From Olivibacter sp036959255 (GTDB lineage Bacteria; Bacteroidota; Bacteroidia; Sphingobacteriales; Sphingobacteriaceae): a stretch of 64,000 nucleotides of DNA. Shown here in pieces: positions 8,066 through 18,400 of the stretch. The notes under the pieces are model-generated. The model saw nothing but the letters and a program-made list of their open reading frames with translations, was not told where the DNA came from and made no database searches. The DNA is taken from NCBI RefSeq assembly GCF_036959255.1, contig NZ_JAWMTI010000011.1, positions 1-64,000 of the forward strand, read 5' to 3'. Within the stretch, counting starts at the first letter, position 1, and the number at the start of each line of letters is the position of its first letter. A program made the translations under genes and the position numbers.

Positions 8066-9442
8066 TTAATTAGCTTGGTTCAAAAACAAATTCAGGTCGC
8101 CATTTACCGCAGCTTTGTACAGCAGAGCCTTCCAAGCGGCCATATAGGCCGTCTTGTTATCTGTAGCTGCTTTTACCAGTGCATACTGTGCCTGCACCAG
8201 ATCCGCAAAGTTGGCCAGTCCCGAGCGGTACCGGGATTGCAGGGCCTTATAAGAGAAAATGGCCGATTCATGGAATAGAGGACTTTCATTCGCCATAGCC
8301 AGCGCTGTATTCAAGGTTGTATCTGCCAGCTCATTTTGTTTTCTAAGTTGCAGGCTAAGCTCTTTCAACCGCTCTTCGTTCGACCTGACCAGCAGGTCCT
8401 GCTGTTGTACCTGCGACTTTATTTTAGCAAACTGTAGGATGGGAATATTCAGTTGCAGTCCCACCCCGTAATTATATCGCTGAAAAGCGAGTCCTTCTGT
8501 CGATTTTACTGCACCATCATAACCAATCCCCGACCCCCTTGCATAGGCGGTACCCCATACTCCGAGCGTGGGCATGGCGGTTCTGGACAATGTCTTTTTC
8601 CTTGCTTTACTCAATTCAACGTTCGAGCTGTATAATGACAGCATCGGGTTCTTCATCTCCGTTGATCTGACTGCGTCGGCCGGTAACCGATTAAAGTACA
8701 TGGTATCAGTAAACGAGGGGAGGCTATCAGTTGCCAGAAGCTCTGCAAGGGTAATGATGACCTGCTCTTTGTTCTTCCGGCTAGCCAATAACTCTACCTT
8801 GGCTCTCGATACCTCCGCTTTTAACAGGGCGGTATCCACGCCGGGTTTAATACCATTTACTACCAATGTTCTTGCATTGGATAAGTTAGCGTCAGTGCGG
8901 GCAAAATTCTCCCGCTGTACCTTTTCCAGTTCGATCGCTGTCAGTATGTCCAGATAGGCATTTACCACCTTGATCTTATGCCGAAAGATTTCATTCTCCG
9001 CATCGGCCTCCGCATATTGAACTCCTGCCTTTGCAAGGTCTATCTGTGACTGCCGGCGGCCGAATGTCAGAGGTTCCCAGTTCAGTAACAGGCTGGTCGC
9101 GCTACCAAACACACCATTGTAATCGTTACCTGTCGATGGAGGACCGCTTATGGGGACAAGGAACTGCGGATAGGCCATGCCGGTAATATTATTGTAGGTG
9201 GCATAGTTTGCCTGGTATGAGGCATCCAGCGTGGGGACCAATGTGCTCTTTTCGGCACTTACCCCTTTCTGTGCGGACTGCACATCTAACATTTTTGCTT
9301 TCAGCAACGGATAATTGGCCGCAGCCACATCCAACAGCTCCTTTAATGTTGTACCGATGGGAATCTCCTGTGAAAACCCGCTCTGTAGGCCTATCAGCAA
9401 AGCAATGGAAAGCTGGAGTGACCTTAACAGATATTTATACAT
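8066..9442 (-). CDS. TolC-family outer-membrane efflux channel
   Basis: The 458-aa product has a signal peptide (SIALLIGLQSGFSQ) and two OEP-type repeats rich in long helices, with phrases such as LLDVAAANYPLLKAKMLDVQ, GVQYAEADAENEIFRHKI, RYNYGVGLQLNIPI and SRYRSGLANFADLVQAQYAL. This is the usual TolC family architecture and length. It lies 14 bases upstream of the RND permease start in the same orientation and so supplies the outer-membrane duct of this pump. Confidence 0.92.
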   Translation of the reverse strand: MYKYLLRSLQLSIALLIGLQSGFSQEIPIGTTLKELLDVAAANYPLLKAKMLDVQSAQKGVSAEKSTLVPTLDASYQANYATYNNITGMAYPQFLVPISGPPSTGNDYNGVFGSATSLLLNWEPLTFGRRQSQIDLAKAGVQYAEADAENEIFRHKIKVVNAYLDILTAIELEKVQRENFARTDANLSNARTLVVNGIKPGVDTALLKAEVSRAKVELLASRKNKEQVIITLAELLATDSLPSFTDTMYFNRLPADAVRSTEMKNPMLSLYSSNVELSKARKKTLSRTAMPTLGVWGTAYARGSGIGYDGAVKSTEGLAFQRYNYGVGLQLNIPILQFAKIKSQVQQQDLLVRSNEERLKELSLQLRKQNELADTTLNTALAMANESPLFHESAIFSYKALQSRYRSGLANFADLVQAQYALVKAATDNKTAYMAAWKALLYKAAVNGDLNLFLNQAN

Positions 9443-9475
9443 AATCGTTCGTATTTATAGTGATCATCTTAATTA

Positions 9476-10249
9476 TTAAATCAATCCCAGTCCCAATGCC
9501 ACTGCCAGCAATACGATCATGAAAGTGACCATCTTCTGGATAAAGGGAAGTGTTATTTTTTTTAACAGCAGGTTCCCCGAAAAGGCTCCTATAAAAGCTG
9601 CCAGGGTAGCTACCATCAGTAAGGGTAGATTTTCATGGATTCCCGAGCTTAAGTATTGCCTGAAATAAACCGACAGCCTGGAAAGATCGACCAGGCAGGC
9701 AATAATTACTCCGGTTGCAACGAAAGATTCCTTGGAGAGCCCTGCCTTAATAAGAAAGGCACTGCGCAAGGCTCCTTGGTTACCCGAAAGACCTCCAAAA
9801 AAACCGCTAATTAGGCCGCCTATCATCATTTTATCTTTTCCGAACTGAAGTCGCTTGAATCTCGGAAGCACTTCCATTAAAGCGAAAACGATCAGCAGTA
9901 CACTGATAATCATCTTTACAGAGGTTATATGAAAAGTTCTGCTTCCTATAGCATAGGATAATAAGGGCTGCTGGTGGGCAATACGGAGCAACAGGTAGGC
10001 ACCGATAAATGCACCGATAATTGCCGGGATGCCAAAACGGAATAAAGTTGCCTTATCGGCCTGTTTGCCCGTTAAAAAAAACTTAAAAACGTTGTTCAAT
10101 AAGTGAACAACTCCTGTTAGTGCAATAGCAATATCCACGGGAAAAAAAATGGCAAATATCGGCATGAGGATCGTGCCGAGCCCGAAACCGGAAAAGAAGG
10201 TAAGCAAAGATACCAGCAAGCTACAGATACCGATGATGAGCAGTTCCAT
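9476..10249 (-). CDS. TauE/SafE family membrane permease
   Basis: The 257-aa protein is almost entirely hydrophobic (about 7-8 TM segments) and starts with a glycine-rich helix, SLLTFFSGFGLGTILMPIFA. It contains the family-typical GGLISGFFGGLSGNQGALRS near residues 145-165. TauE/SafE proteins move sulfite, sulfoacetate or other small organic anions across the inner membrane. It sits 12 bases after the DoxX gene and just before the RND pump genes, so all five genes are probably one transcript. Whether it exports a sulfur compound here is not shown. Confidence 0.88.
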   Translation of the reverse strand: MELLIIGICSLLVSLLTFFSGFGLGTILMPIFAIFFPVDIAIALTGVVHLLNNVFKFFLTGKQADKATLFRFGIPAIIGAFIGAYLLLRIAHQQPLLSYAIGSRTFHITSVKMIISVLLIVFALMEVLPRFKRLQFGKDKMMIGGLISGFFGGLSGNQGALRSAFLIKAGLSKESFVATGVIIACLVDLSRLSVYFRQYLSSGIHENLPLLMVATLAAFIGAFSGNLLLKKITLPFIQKMVTFMIVLLAVALGLGLI

Positions 10250-10261
10250 GGTAATTCTCTA

Positions 10262-10684
10262 CTAGTGTGTAAACCGATAGTCTACCGACCATTTACCCCC
10301 GCCCTTGATCAGTAGGAATATACCGCCGAGTAACATCGCCCAGTCTGTTCTGCTGCCATGCAGCATCTCCCAGAAGCCATTATCTGCCAGTACGGCTGCT
10401 TTGGTGGTGGCTATAGCAACCAGCATAATCGTAATGAGCGGAATAGCTGCTAGACGGGTGGTCATTCCGAGGAGCACCAGGATACCACAGGCTATTTCAA
10501 AGGTTCCCACAAAAGGACCAAAAAATTCCGGATCAGGAATTCCTATTTTGACAAATCTTCCCGATCCCAGTTTATCGGCAAACAGAAACTTCTGTATTCC
10601 TTCAGAAAGGAAAACTGCACCAACCATCAGGCGGATAATAATGGTTGTTTTTGCAGCATCGGTCTGTATTATTCTTCGAAACAT
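10262..10684 (-). CDS. DoxX family membrane protein
   Basis: The 140-aa product has four TM helices with the DoxX pattern: RLMVGAVFLSEGIQKFLF, FVGTFEIACGILVLLGM, RLAAIPLITIMLVAIATTKA and the C-terminal WAMLLGGIFLLIKGGGKWSVD. DoxX proteins are small quinone- or thiol-linked membrane proteins; some are subunits of thiosulfate:quinone oxidoreductase. It is the first gene of the pump operon and is followed by TauE/SafE, so a sulfur or electrophile stress theme is possible but unproven. Confidence 0.88.
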   Translation of the reverse strand: MFRRIIQTDAAKTTIIIRLMVGAVFLSEGIQKFLFADKLGSGRFVKIGIPDPEFFGPFVGTFEIACGILVLLGMTTRLAAIPLITIMLVAIATTKAAVLADNGFWEMLHGSRTDWAMLLGGIFLLIKGGGKWSVDYRFTH

Positions 10685-10708
10685 ATTTATTTCTTTAAAG
10701 GTGATTAT

Positions 10709-10721
10709 CGTTCATTGAACG
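10709..10721. promoter_or_regulatory. Short palindrome upstream of the pump operon
   Basis: CGTTCA-T-TGAACG is a perfect 13-bp palindrome 24 bases upstream of the DoxX start codon. It could be an operator, but it does not resemble a typical AraC-family site and could be chance. Confidence 0.3.
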
Positions 10722-10953
10722 GCTTGCTTATTATAGTTTTCTAATAAAGAGGCTACCTTTTACAACAATGCCTTTTTCCAGACCTTTTTTCTTCAGTTTC
10801 CGCTTGTTTCTTTTTGGCACAATCGTAGAATGTAATTGGCGCAGTCAACACGAAGGAAAACTATTGGTCATACATCTATTCTTTATAGCTGATATGACAC
10901 AAATTTCATATAATAAAAGGGTAACTTACGGTATACCTGAAAAAAGTATGGTA

Positions 10954-11778
10954 CTAGTTAAGTGTTGAGCGAAATTTCTGAGGGGTGGAGCCTGTAATCC
11001 GTTTGAAATATTTAACAAAGTGGGAGACATCTGTAAAATTGAGCTGCAACGAAATTTCGGTAATGGTCTTATTTGTATAATGAAGTAAACGTTTTGCTTC
11101 ACTCACTACAAACTCATTCAAGATGTCAGTTGCCGGTTGATCAACGGCTTTCCGACAGGCAGCATTCAAATTCTGGGGAGATGTTTTCAATAATTCGGCA
11201 TAATGCTGCACGGTGTTTTTAACGACCGGATTGGTGCTCAATAGATAAACAAAGGATTGATATAAATTGGAGTCGATACCGGCTTTACCCGTGATGGGAT
11301 CTGCAACTTCGAGGATCATAGCCAGCAGCGCTTTCAGTAAACCTTCGATCACTTGGAAGATATATTTGCCTTCCCGTTCACTTGCCGCAGTCAGCTGTTG
11401 AAAAAGAGTTTGGATGGGAGCATCATTTACGATCGTTACGCTACTTAACATACTGAATTTAGTAATCAGAAATTTCAATTCAGCATCTAGGCACCTTTCA
11501 GCAAATTCCTTTTTTATGATAATGACATAGCCATCCGGTTCGCTCTCCAGCTCCCAGTAGTGCACTTGTTCTCTACGGATAAAATACACAATCGGTGGCT
11601 TTACTTCAAACCTTCGGGAATCAATATAATGAGAACCGCTGCCCTGTGACAGGAAGAGAATTTCGAAATAATTATTGTGTTTATGCGGTGTAGTCTTTCT
11701 GATCTCCTTCTTAAACGGCGCAATCTTTATGGGCTTCTTATTTTCGCTTTTGTCTTTTATCTGAAATCTGTCTTCCAT
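10954..11778 (-). CDS. AraC-family transcriptional regulator
   Basis: The 274-aa protein has an N-terminal cupin-like sensing domain (TTPHKHNNYFEILFLSQGSG, then PPIVYFIRREQVHYWEL) and a C-terminal double HTH (HYAELLKTSPQNLNAACRKA, and ITEISLQLNFTDVSHFVKYF followed by KRITGSTPQKFR), the standard AraC order. It lies upstream of, and on the same strand as, the DoxX-TauE-RND operon and is the obvious candidate regulator. An IS21 element is inserted 7 bases before the ATG (left end 11786), cutting the gene from its native promoter. Across the pre-insertion junction an in-frame TAG lies just upstream of the ATG, so the reading frame itself is complete. Confidence 0.9.
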   Translation of the reverse strand: MEDRFQIKDKSENKKPIKIAPFKKEIRKTTPHKHNNYFEILFLSQGSGSHYIDSRRFEVKPPIVYFIRREQVHYWELESEPDGYVIIIKKEFAERCLDAELKFLITKFSMLSSVTIVNDAPIQTLFQQLTAASEREGKYIFQVIEGLLKALLAMILEVADPITGKAGIDSNLYQSFVYLLSTNPVVKNTVQHYAELLKTSPQNLNAACRKAVDQPATDILNEFVVSEAKRLLHYTNKTITEISLQLNFTDVSHFVKYFKRITGSTPQKFRSTLN

Positions 11779-11779
11779 T

Positions 11780-11785
11780 ATCTAT
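11780..11785. repeat. IS21 target-site duplication, left copy (ATCTAT)
   Basis: ATCTAT at 11780-11785 directly abuts the left end of the IS and is repeated at 14443-14448 directly after the right end. Six bases is within the usual range for IS21-family insertions. Confidence 0.9.
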
Positions 11786-11882
11786 TGAATATTCCGGGAA
11801 AAGTACACCATCTGTTCCGGATGAAAGTACACCAGTGCAAGGGGTCAATAGTCTGCGCAGCAGTGCCACTGGATTTTCAAAG

Positions 11883-12615
11883 TTAATGATTTTTTTTCTT
11901 CCTCATAGACTTGCCCTGTAAGGGCAAGCGGTGTGCCGAAGCTGTCAATCTGTCCATTATCGCATCGGCCAGTGTAGGCTCATCGATAAAGTTATACCAT
12001 GCCTCCACGGGCAGTTGGGAAGTGATAAATGACAGAACTGTTGCCGTATCTATCTTCCAGTATATCCAATAAGGCCAATCTGGTATCGGCATCTATTGAT
12101 TTCAGTCCGAAGTCATCGAGTATCAACAATTTCTGGTTGGATAAGGTTTTTATCCACTTCAGGTAGGTCCCGTCAAGCCTTGTCTGGGTGACCGTATCCA
12201 TGAAACGGTTCATACTGAAATACATTGTCCGATACCCCAGCAGACACGCTGATCGCCCCAGTGCACATGCAAGAAAGCTTTTACCGGATCCGGTAGCTCC
12301 CGTTATCAGCACATTATCGCCTCTTTGGATAAAAGCTCCATCCGAGAGCCGGAGCACCTGTTCACGGGTGATCCCTCTTTCCGGGTTACAGATAATCTCT
12401 TCGGGCAGTGCATTATAGCGCAGACGGCTTGCTTTCAGGTATTTCTGTGTTCTTGCATGGTCACGGTATTCTACTTCGGCCTGTACCATGGAGGCCAATA
12501 GTTCATGCACATCCTGCACTTCGTGCACGGGCAGTGCGCTTACCGCCTCGTAACGTCTGGCCATCCCGGCCAAACGGAGCCCTCTGAGCTGTTCGATAGT
12601 CTGATCTGTATTCAT
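11883..12615 (-). pseudogene. istB: IstB helper ATPase of the IS21 element, one frameshift
   Basis: The first frame (from 12615) has the IstB Walker A motif (ITGATGSGKSFLACALG) and Walker B (KLLILDDFGL), then continues out of frame after LEDRYGNSSVI. The correct C-terminus, ITSQLPVEAWYNFIDEPTLA to QGKSMRKKKNH, is in another frame ending at 11883. Removing one T from the ATTTATC stretch near 12025-12030 would restore a full-length IstB of about 240 aa. IstB drives target capture by IstA. No slippery heptamer is obvious, so a mutation or sequencing error is likelier than programmed shifting. Confidence 0.88.
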
Positions 12616-12637
12616 TTGCTATTTTTATGTTATTGTT

Positions 12638-14200
12638 TTATTTATATTCTTCCGCGCCCCGGATATTATCATGTAGGGGTATGGTGTATTGTTTGGGAGC
12701 GTCTTTTTTTTCAAGCAGGTCCATATTGTTGTCCAATATGTTCTTTATGGCCATATAATTGAACCGCTGCCCTTTGAGCGCTCTTGCGCAGGCAGACTCT
12801 ATACGCTCCGGATAGATAGCGGCCAGACGCATCAGTCCCTGACAGGCCTGATAGGACTGGTCTATAATGAGCTTGCTGTCCATAACCTTTTGGAAGTACT
12901 CGCGGGTAGCAGGGCCATATTTTTCCGCTTTTGCCAGGTAATAATCGGGGTCCCACGCCAGACGTTCGTGCATGTGCCGGTGGTTTTCCGGCATATGGTC
13001 TTTATCGGTCGTATAGCCATGTTTTTTATAGCTGCGCCCGTGCAGGGCAATACGCTGACCCGTATGATATATTTCCACCGTATCGGTGCAGTAGATGATA
13101 CGCACCTCCTTTCCGATATAGCGTGCCGGTACGCTGTAGAAGTGCCAGTCTTCGCCCACCACCACGTGGTAATTGCGCTGCACCTTGCCTTTTGTATAAT
13201 GTTTGGCAACAAAAGGTACCCCAGCTAAGGGCTGAAGGGCGTGTTTTTCCTGATCCATAAAAAGTTCCCTGCGGCTGAATGTCCGGCGCTGGAAGTTTTT
13301 GTCGTGGTGTTCCGCTAACTTTTGCTTTATGGCACGGTTCAGGTGCGATAGGGAGGTGAAGGTCTCGTTGCGCAGGGGTGCATAGATGCGCTGATAGGTG
13401 ATCTTTACGGTGTTCTCCACCGATGGCTTATCCTTAGGTTTTGCCGGACGTGAGGCCAGCAGGGCTATGTTGTTGTGGTTTGCCCACTGTTGGAGCATAT
13501 CGGTGAACTTCGGCTCGTAACGGTTGGTGCGCGATACCCACTGTTTCATATTATCCGATTTGGCCGATAGCGGGGCTCCCCCGAAATAGTCCAGGCAATT
13601 GTTAAGGGCACGCAGTACCTGGGGCAATGTGGCATTGGGAAGTGCCTCTACATAACCATAGCCACTGAAGGGCAGTACGGCCACGAATACGGGGCACGCT
13701 AATAGCTCACCGCTTCCGGTATCCACATAGTGCAGCATATCACCGGCAAAGTCTACCTGCAGCATTTTGCCCGGTTCATGCTCAAAGTGCATGGTGGCAC
13801 CCTGCGAACGGATATGTTCCTGCAGCAGTTCGCAGAACCTCGAATACTGGAAACCATCGGGATAATCCCGGATATATTCATGCCATAACAGCTGGCGTGT
13901 AACGCCCACTTTGCGCAGTTCCGAAAGCATATACGGGAACAGCGAGTCCAGCTCGGACCGCCTGGGATCTGTTTGCTCACGGGGTGCTTTATCTGTATTC
14001 AGGTAAACTTCAAGCTCACTGTCTTCAAAAAGTAGCAGTTCGGAAAAGCTCAGCCCGCTGTCTTTAAAACGGCCCAGATAACCGGCAACCGTACGTCTGT
14101 TGACACCGACTTCCCTTTCTATGGACCGTTGGGAATAACCGCGGTCCAGGAACAACAATATCTGTCTTATCTTGTGCATGCTGAGAGGTTTGTTTGCCAT
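12638..14200 (-). CDS. istA: IstA transposase of the IS21 element
   Basis: The 520-aa protein starts with a helix-turn-helix (HKIRQILLFLDRGYSQRSIE then REVGVNRRTVAGYLGRF), followed by the rve/DDE core with MLQVDFAGDMLHYVD (first Asp), LSAKSDNMKQWV (second Asp) and KDKPSVENTVKITYQRIYAP (Glu). The C-terminal part has the DNA-binding beta region (VPARYIGKEVRIIYCTDTVE). The gene is intact and full length. It lies 22 bases upstream of istB on the same strand. Confidence 0.95.
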   Translation of the reverse strand: MANKPLSMHKIRQILLFLDRGYSQRSIEREVGVNRRTVAGYLGRFKDSGLSFSELLLFEDSELEVYLNTDKAPREQTDPRRSELDSLFPYMLSELRKVGVTRQLLWHEYIRDYPDGFQYSRFCELLQEHIRSQGATMHFEHEPGKMLQVDFAGDMLHYVDTGSGELLACPVFVAVLPFSGYGYVEALPNATLPQVLRALNNCLDYFGGAPLSAKSDNMKQWVSRTNRYEPKFTDMLQQWANHNNIALLASRPAKPKDKPSVENTVKITYQRIYAPLRNETFTSLSHLNRAIKQKLAEHHDKNFQRRTFSRRELFMDQEKHALQPLAGVPFVAKHYTKGKVQRNYHVVVGEDWHFYSVPARYIGKEVRIIYCTDTVEIYHTGQRIALHGRSYKKHGYTTDKDHMPENHRHMHERLAWDPDYYLAKAEKYGPATREYFQKVMDSKLIIDQSYQACQGLMRLAAIYPERIESACARALKGQRFNYMAIKNILDNNMDLLEKKDAPKQYTIPLHDNIRGAEEYK

Positions 14201-14442
14201 ATCGTAAGGTAATCTTGTCGATCCCTAACTTATGCAATCCTATTAAAACTCCCAGTGGTGCACTTTGGCGCGGAATTATTGGTGTACTTTGTGTCGGATT
14301 GGCAGTCCCTGTAACACTCAGGGAAAAATCAACCTAAACCTAAACAGCTAGTCAACCTTGCTTATAAACTGGTGTACTTTGCCCCGGAATCACTGGTGCA
14401 TATTGGTGCGGAAAAGTGGTGTACTTTGGTGCGGAATATCCA

Positions 14443-15466
14443 ATCTATAGAGATTTAAATCATAAAGATCTTTTTAGTATGTAAACTTTAAGTAACAGTA
14501 TATTGATCTCACGAAACTTTAGAATTTTAGCTACAACTTATTCGAATACGAAATCTTACCTGAAACTCCCTATCGAATAACTGTAAAGTTAATTGGTTTA
14601 ACATCGTTGATCATTACTGGCCAGCCTATAAAAATACCAATTTACAATAAATTGCTTTGATTTTTCGTTTTTGGCTGATTTTTTCGTATTGAATAAACTA
14701 TAGTCTGACGAATTGATTATTGGGGTTACTTGAAAGTGTTTTAATGTATGAACCGGATTAGTGGATTGAGTCATACGTTATCAGTGGAAGTTTCTTGTTT
14801 ACATTGATTTTTCCAAGTAATAATTTTCGATTTTATCTCCCAGACAAGTGGATCTTTTTCATTAAGGGAATACAACCGTTCACAAAGAGCTCAGTGCCAG
14901 TTTTCCATCGCGGCAATAGTGGTCGGTCCGAATCGGTAAACCGCATCCGATTTTCCGTAGTAACAACAATATATATCCATATACGGAAAAACGACAGGCC
15001 TTATAATATTCAATGTGAAACCGAGATTAAAGAAGGAGCACTTATCCAATAAGAGGTTAGAGTAGGTTATTTTCATTGTTTGGAAATTCCCTATGTCGGA
15101 GACTAAAATATTAATTTTAAAATTAGAAAGCAACATAGTTTCATCACTTTTAGCTTCGTAATGTTTATTAACATTCAAATTTTTTAAGGAGAATCTTGCA
15201 ATCATTTCGGAATCATTTAATGATTATAAGATACGAAAAAATACAACTAAAAAACCTTAAGTCAAGGCAAATAATTGTGGATTAGCTTCTTGAAGGTGAT
15301 CAGAAACGGTTGCCAATGTTGGTCTAAATTGACCTTACAGTTCACAAACCTTACGCATTATAGAGAAGAATCATTGTCACTTTGTCTAAAAGAAGAGTTG
15401 AGTGTAAGCAGAAGTGATGGAAAACAATACGGTCAATCAGCGTCTTCTGCTTAGTCTTACATTTCA
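14443..15466. other. Mostly non-coding region between IS21 and the helicase-PLD gene
   Basis: The first part was the native upstream region of araC before the IS inserted (second ATCTAT at 14443-14448). The stretch is AT-rich and holds only a doubtful small reading frame (14891-15205, minus). Close to the helicase-PLD stop there is a perfect 10-bp inverted repeat, TAAGCAGAAG at 15405-15414 and CTTCTGCTTA at 15444-15453, which could act as a 3' hairpin for that minus-strand gene. Confidence 0.5.
14891..15205 (-). CDS. Uncertain small reading frame, 104 aa
   Basis: The frame encodes MIARFSLKNLNVNKHYEAK and ends TTIAAMENWH. No signal peptide, membrane segment or recognised motif is seen, and the region looks non-coding. 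It could be a fragment or chance. It is listed because nothing overlaps it. Confidence 0.2.
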   Translation of the reverse strand: MIARFSLKNLNVNKHYEAKSDETMLLSNFKINILVSDIGNFQTMKITYSNLLLDKCSFFNLGFTLNIIRPVVFPYMDIYCCYYGKSDAVYRFGPTTIAAMENWH

Positions 15467-18400
15467 TCACCCTTTTTCTTCAATCGCCTTAAGTTCTTCC
15501 AATAACTGCTTGATCTGTATAAGGGCTTCCTCTTCTCTTATAATCTGTGAGACCTCATGTCGGTAATACTGATTCGTTCTGTCGCGTACTGCCGAAAGCC
15601 AGTTAAAGGAACCTTCTATTAATTCATAGTCATCAATAGCCAACGCTTTATTATGGATTCCATTTAGAATTTTCAACGTTACGCCGACATCTTCCAGGGC
15701 CTGTCTTCCTTTTCGCGCATTTTCCTTTAATTGTCCATTTGGTTGGTCTAAAAATTTATCAGTGTAAACTAATATTTCTATGCTTTCAGCTAGTTTGGTA
15801 ATCTTATCGATTATGTCGTCTGCCTCTATTGCTAGCTGTGATATATATGGCGATACAATTACTATTCTTCTTTGAGCCTGTTCAAATGCTCTCTTTAAAC
15901 ATGCTCGATGTTTCTCAATCGTATTTACCCGATATTCAGATTGAATAGTGACATCATCATACAGGAATGAAGAAGACAGTTCGTTTTTAGCGCTTGAAAA
16001 AAGGTAATGAGCTAAGGCACCTGATGGCTTCATTGTATTCGTGGGATTGAATAACCGCATATTCCCCATCACAATGAAATGCTGTTTGGCTCTTGTTAAG
16101 GCAACATTTAACATGTTTGGGCCATTGTCAAAAAAAAGATTTCCATTATGGTTCTTACCGTAGGTAGACGAGAATATAATAATGGTCTTTTCTGCTCCCT
16201 GTAAGGCATGGACCGTACCAACGGTTATTTTAACGCTTACATTATACTTTTTTAATGCCTTTTTTATTTCCGTTTTCTGTGCTGAAAATGGGGTGACTAT
16301 AGCCAGGCAATCTTCTATATTTTTATGCTCATCGCTCGGCTTTTCTTTATTAATTGAGGTCGTAATGATATCGCCATATCGCGCTATCCATTTGGCGATG
16401 GCCTCTGCCTCCTGTTTATTTTGAAGGCTTCCTGAAAAATGGTTGGTGGAATCTCCGGCTATATGGATATAAGCTAGCGGGGGTATAAAAATTGAAGACT
16501 CCTCACTCTCATAGCTAACTCCTTTTGAGCTACCCACCATGGGGCGAAGTGTGTTGTTATAGACAAAATCATTGCTAAATGCAATGAGCTCATTCACACA
16601 CCTCCTATGTTCCGTTAATAGCGTGCCGTTAAAACCGTCAACCTGTGAATAATCAGAAGCATGCTGAGCCAAAAACATCAAATTTCCGGAAGAACACAGA
16701 ACACCTTTTTCTTTTAAATGGTCGAAGGAATATTGCAATAATAGATTGGCTTCCTTGAGATTTCCTTTGTCAATATTATCATTCCGAACATTCCAAACGG
16801 GTTCTATCTGATAGACATCGCCAACAACAATTGCTTTCTTTGCCAAACTGAATGCCGGAACACCAACTTCAGGAGACACCTGCCCCGCCTCATCCACAAT
16901 AAGTATATCAAATAACTCATAAAGAGGTTTAGATACCCATTGTTCATTTATTCTCATTGAGTAAGAAGCGAAATTAGGGAGTGAATGAAAGGTAGAAATA
17001 AATAGTGGCGTCAGATAACTCATTCTTGAAAAAAGATTCTCCCTGGCAGGTTTTCCGTTATTAGCCTTAAGTTTGGGACCTTTTTGTTCCATTATCCACT
17101 TGCCTTCCCAATAGTGTACTGCGCAGACAAATGAATCATATCGAAGGGAGACATCGAGAATGCAATTAAATTGTTCTATTGCGTCAAGATCGTTAAATTC
17201 TTTTTGTATGATACATCTTCTTTTTTCATCGAGCTGTTGGAGATAATTTTGCCACAGAGTTTCGAGTCTTCCACTGTATTCATCGGATTGACACTTGAGC
17301 TTATATAAATAGTTATAAATCTCCTGTCGTTTCGTGATTTCTTGCTTTGCTTTAGCTATTTCCTCTTCAATACGTTGGTATAGTGTAATAAACGTATCTT
17401 CTGTTTCTTCTATGGTCTTAATATTTTTGAGCTCCTCAAAAGGAGCGTCTATTAGAAAAAAGGAAAGTTTACGATGGAGTTTCTTTTTAAAATAAGGAAT
17501 AAAACTGAATAGATGGACCAGTCTGATTGATTTTAAAAATATTCCTAATTCGGTTTTAAACTTCTTCAATGTTCCCTTTCTGTTTTCCAGCTCATTTAGC
17601 TTTCTCTTTATCAGGGCAGTCTCTTCAGTGAAATCTGCTAATGAACTGAGTTTGCAGTACTGCTTCTCCGCGTCATGTATTTCTTTTATTAAGGATAAGA
17701 AATGATCGATATAGTCACTATTGTCGACGATGTTCTTTTTTAGGTAATCTGTTATTGCTTTAAGGTCATGACGGTTATCAATATCGGCGAATTTCCTAAA
17801 ACAGCTTATGTAGTACTTTTCGATATGGTGAATATCCGGCTCCAGATGATGATCAAAATAGTGTCCGGCTAAATCGAATTTTTGTTTAAACAAAAGCTGA
17901 TATCCCTTTTTTAAAGCATCATTCTGTTTATTCTGATCCGTTGAAATCATATAGGTTCCCAAAGAGCTTAGCTCTGGAATCCATCGCGGAAGATTACCGT
18001 CCATGTTTCCGAAACTATCAAGAATATTGGTGATAGCCTGGTTATTTGTTGAAGAGGCCACCAGCCTAGGCGGTCTTGCACCATTAAGAACAGATTTTAC
18101 GAGTTCATTCGCGAGGATACTTTGCAATAGTGTAGTCTTACCTGTTCCGGGTGGGCCGTTTACCGCCAGTATGTTGCCATTTGTTTGCTGTTCGTATACC
18201 AGCAGTGACTTTCGTTGGGAATTACTTAGCGGGAATTGATTGTTGAACTGTCCGTAGTGGCCCGGTTCTGCGAAAAGCAAATTGTCAGCTGGAATCTTTC
18301 GTGTTGATTTGGGTGTAAAATCTAATATTCTTGATAGTAGTAAAGGAAAGGCTCCGCTTTTCTGAAGGTCGGCATAGGTGTTCAGGATATTTTGCGCAGA

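Larger units (their letters stand above)
11786..14442 (-). mobile_element. IS21-family insertion sequence, 2657 bp
   Basis: The element begins TGAATATTCC and ends GGAATATCCA (TG...CA), with related terminal inverted repeats sharing ATATTCCG and AAAGTACACCA. It is flanked by the 6-bp duplication ATCTAT. It carries istA (12638-14200) and istB (11883-12615), both on the minus strand. Subterminal copies of a unit like GGTGTACTTTGGTGCGGAAT occur twice at the left end (11790-11840) and at least five times at the right end (14260-14440), as expected for IS21 transposase sites. The perfect TSD suggests a fairly recent insertion, although istB has a frameshift. Confidence 0.93.

Noticed and set aside
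10768..10968. 66-aa plus-strand frame between DoxX and AraC
   Set aside because: Low-complexity hydrophobic start, no family pattern; the region should hold the pump-operon promoter.
12638..14200. Long frames on the opposite strand of istA
   Set aside because: Shadows of a clear transposase gene.
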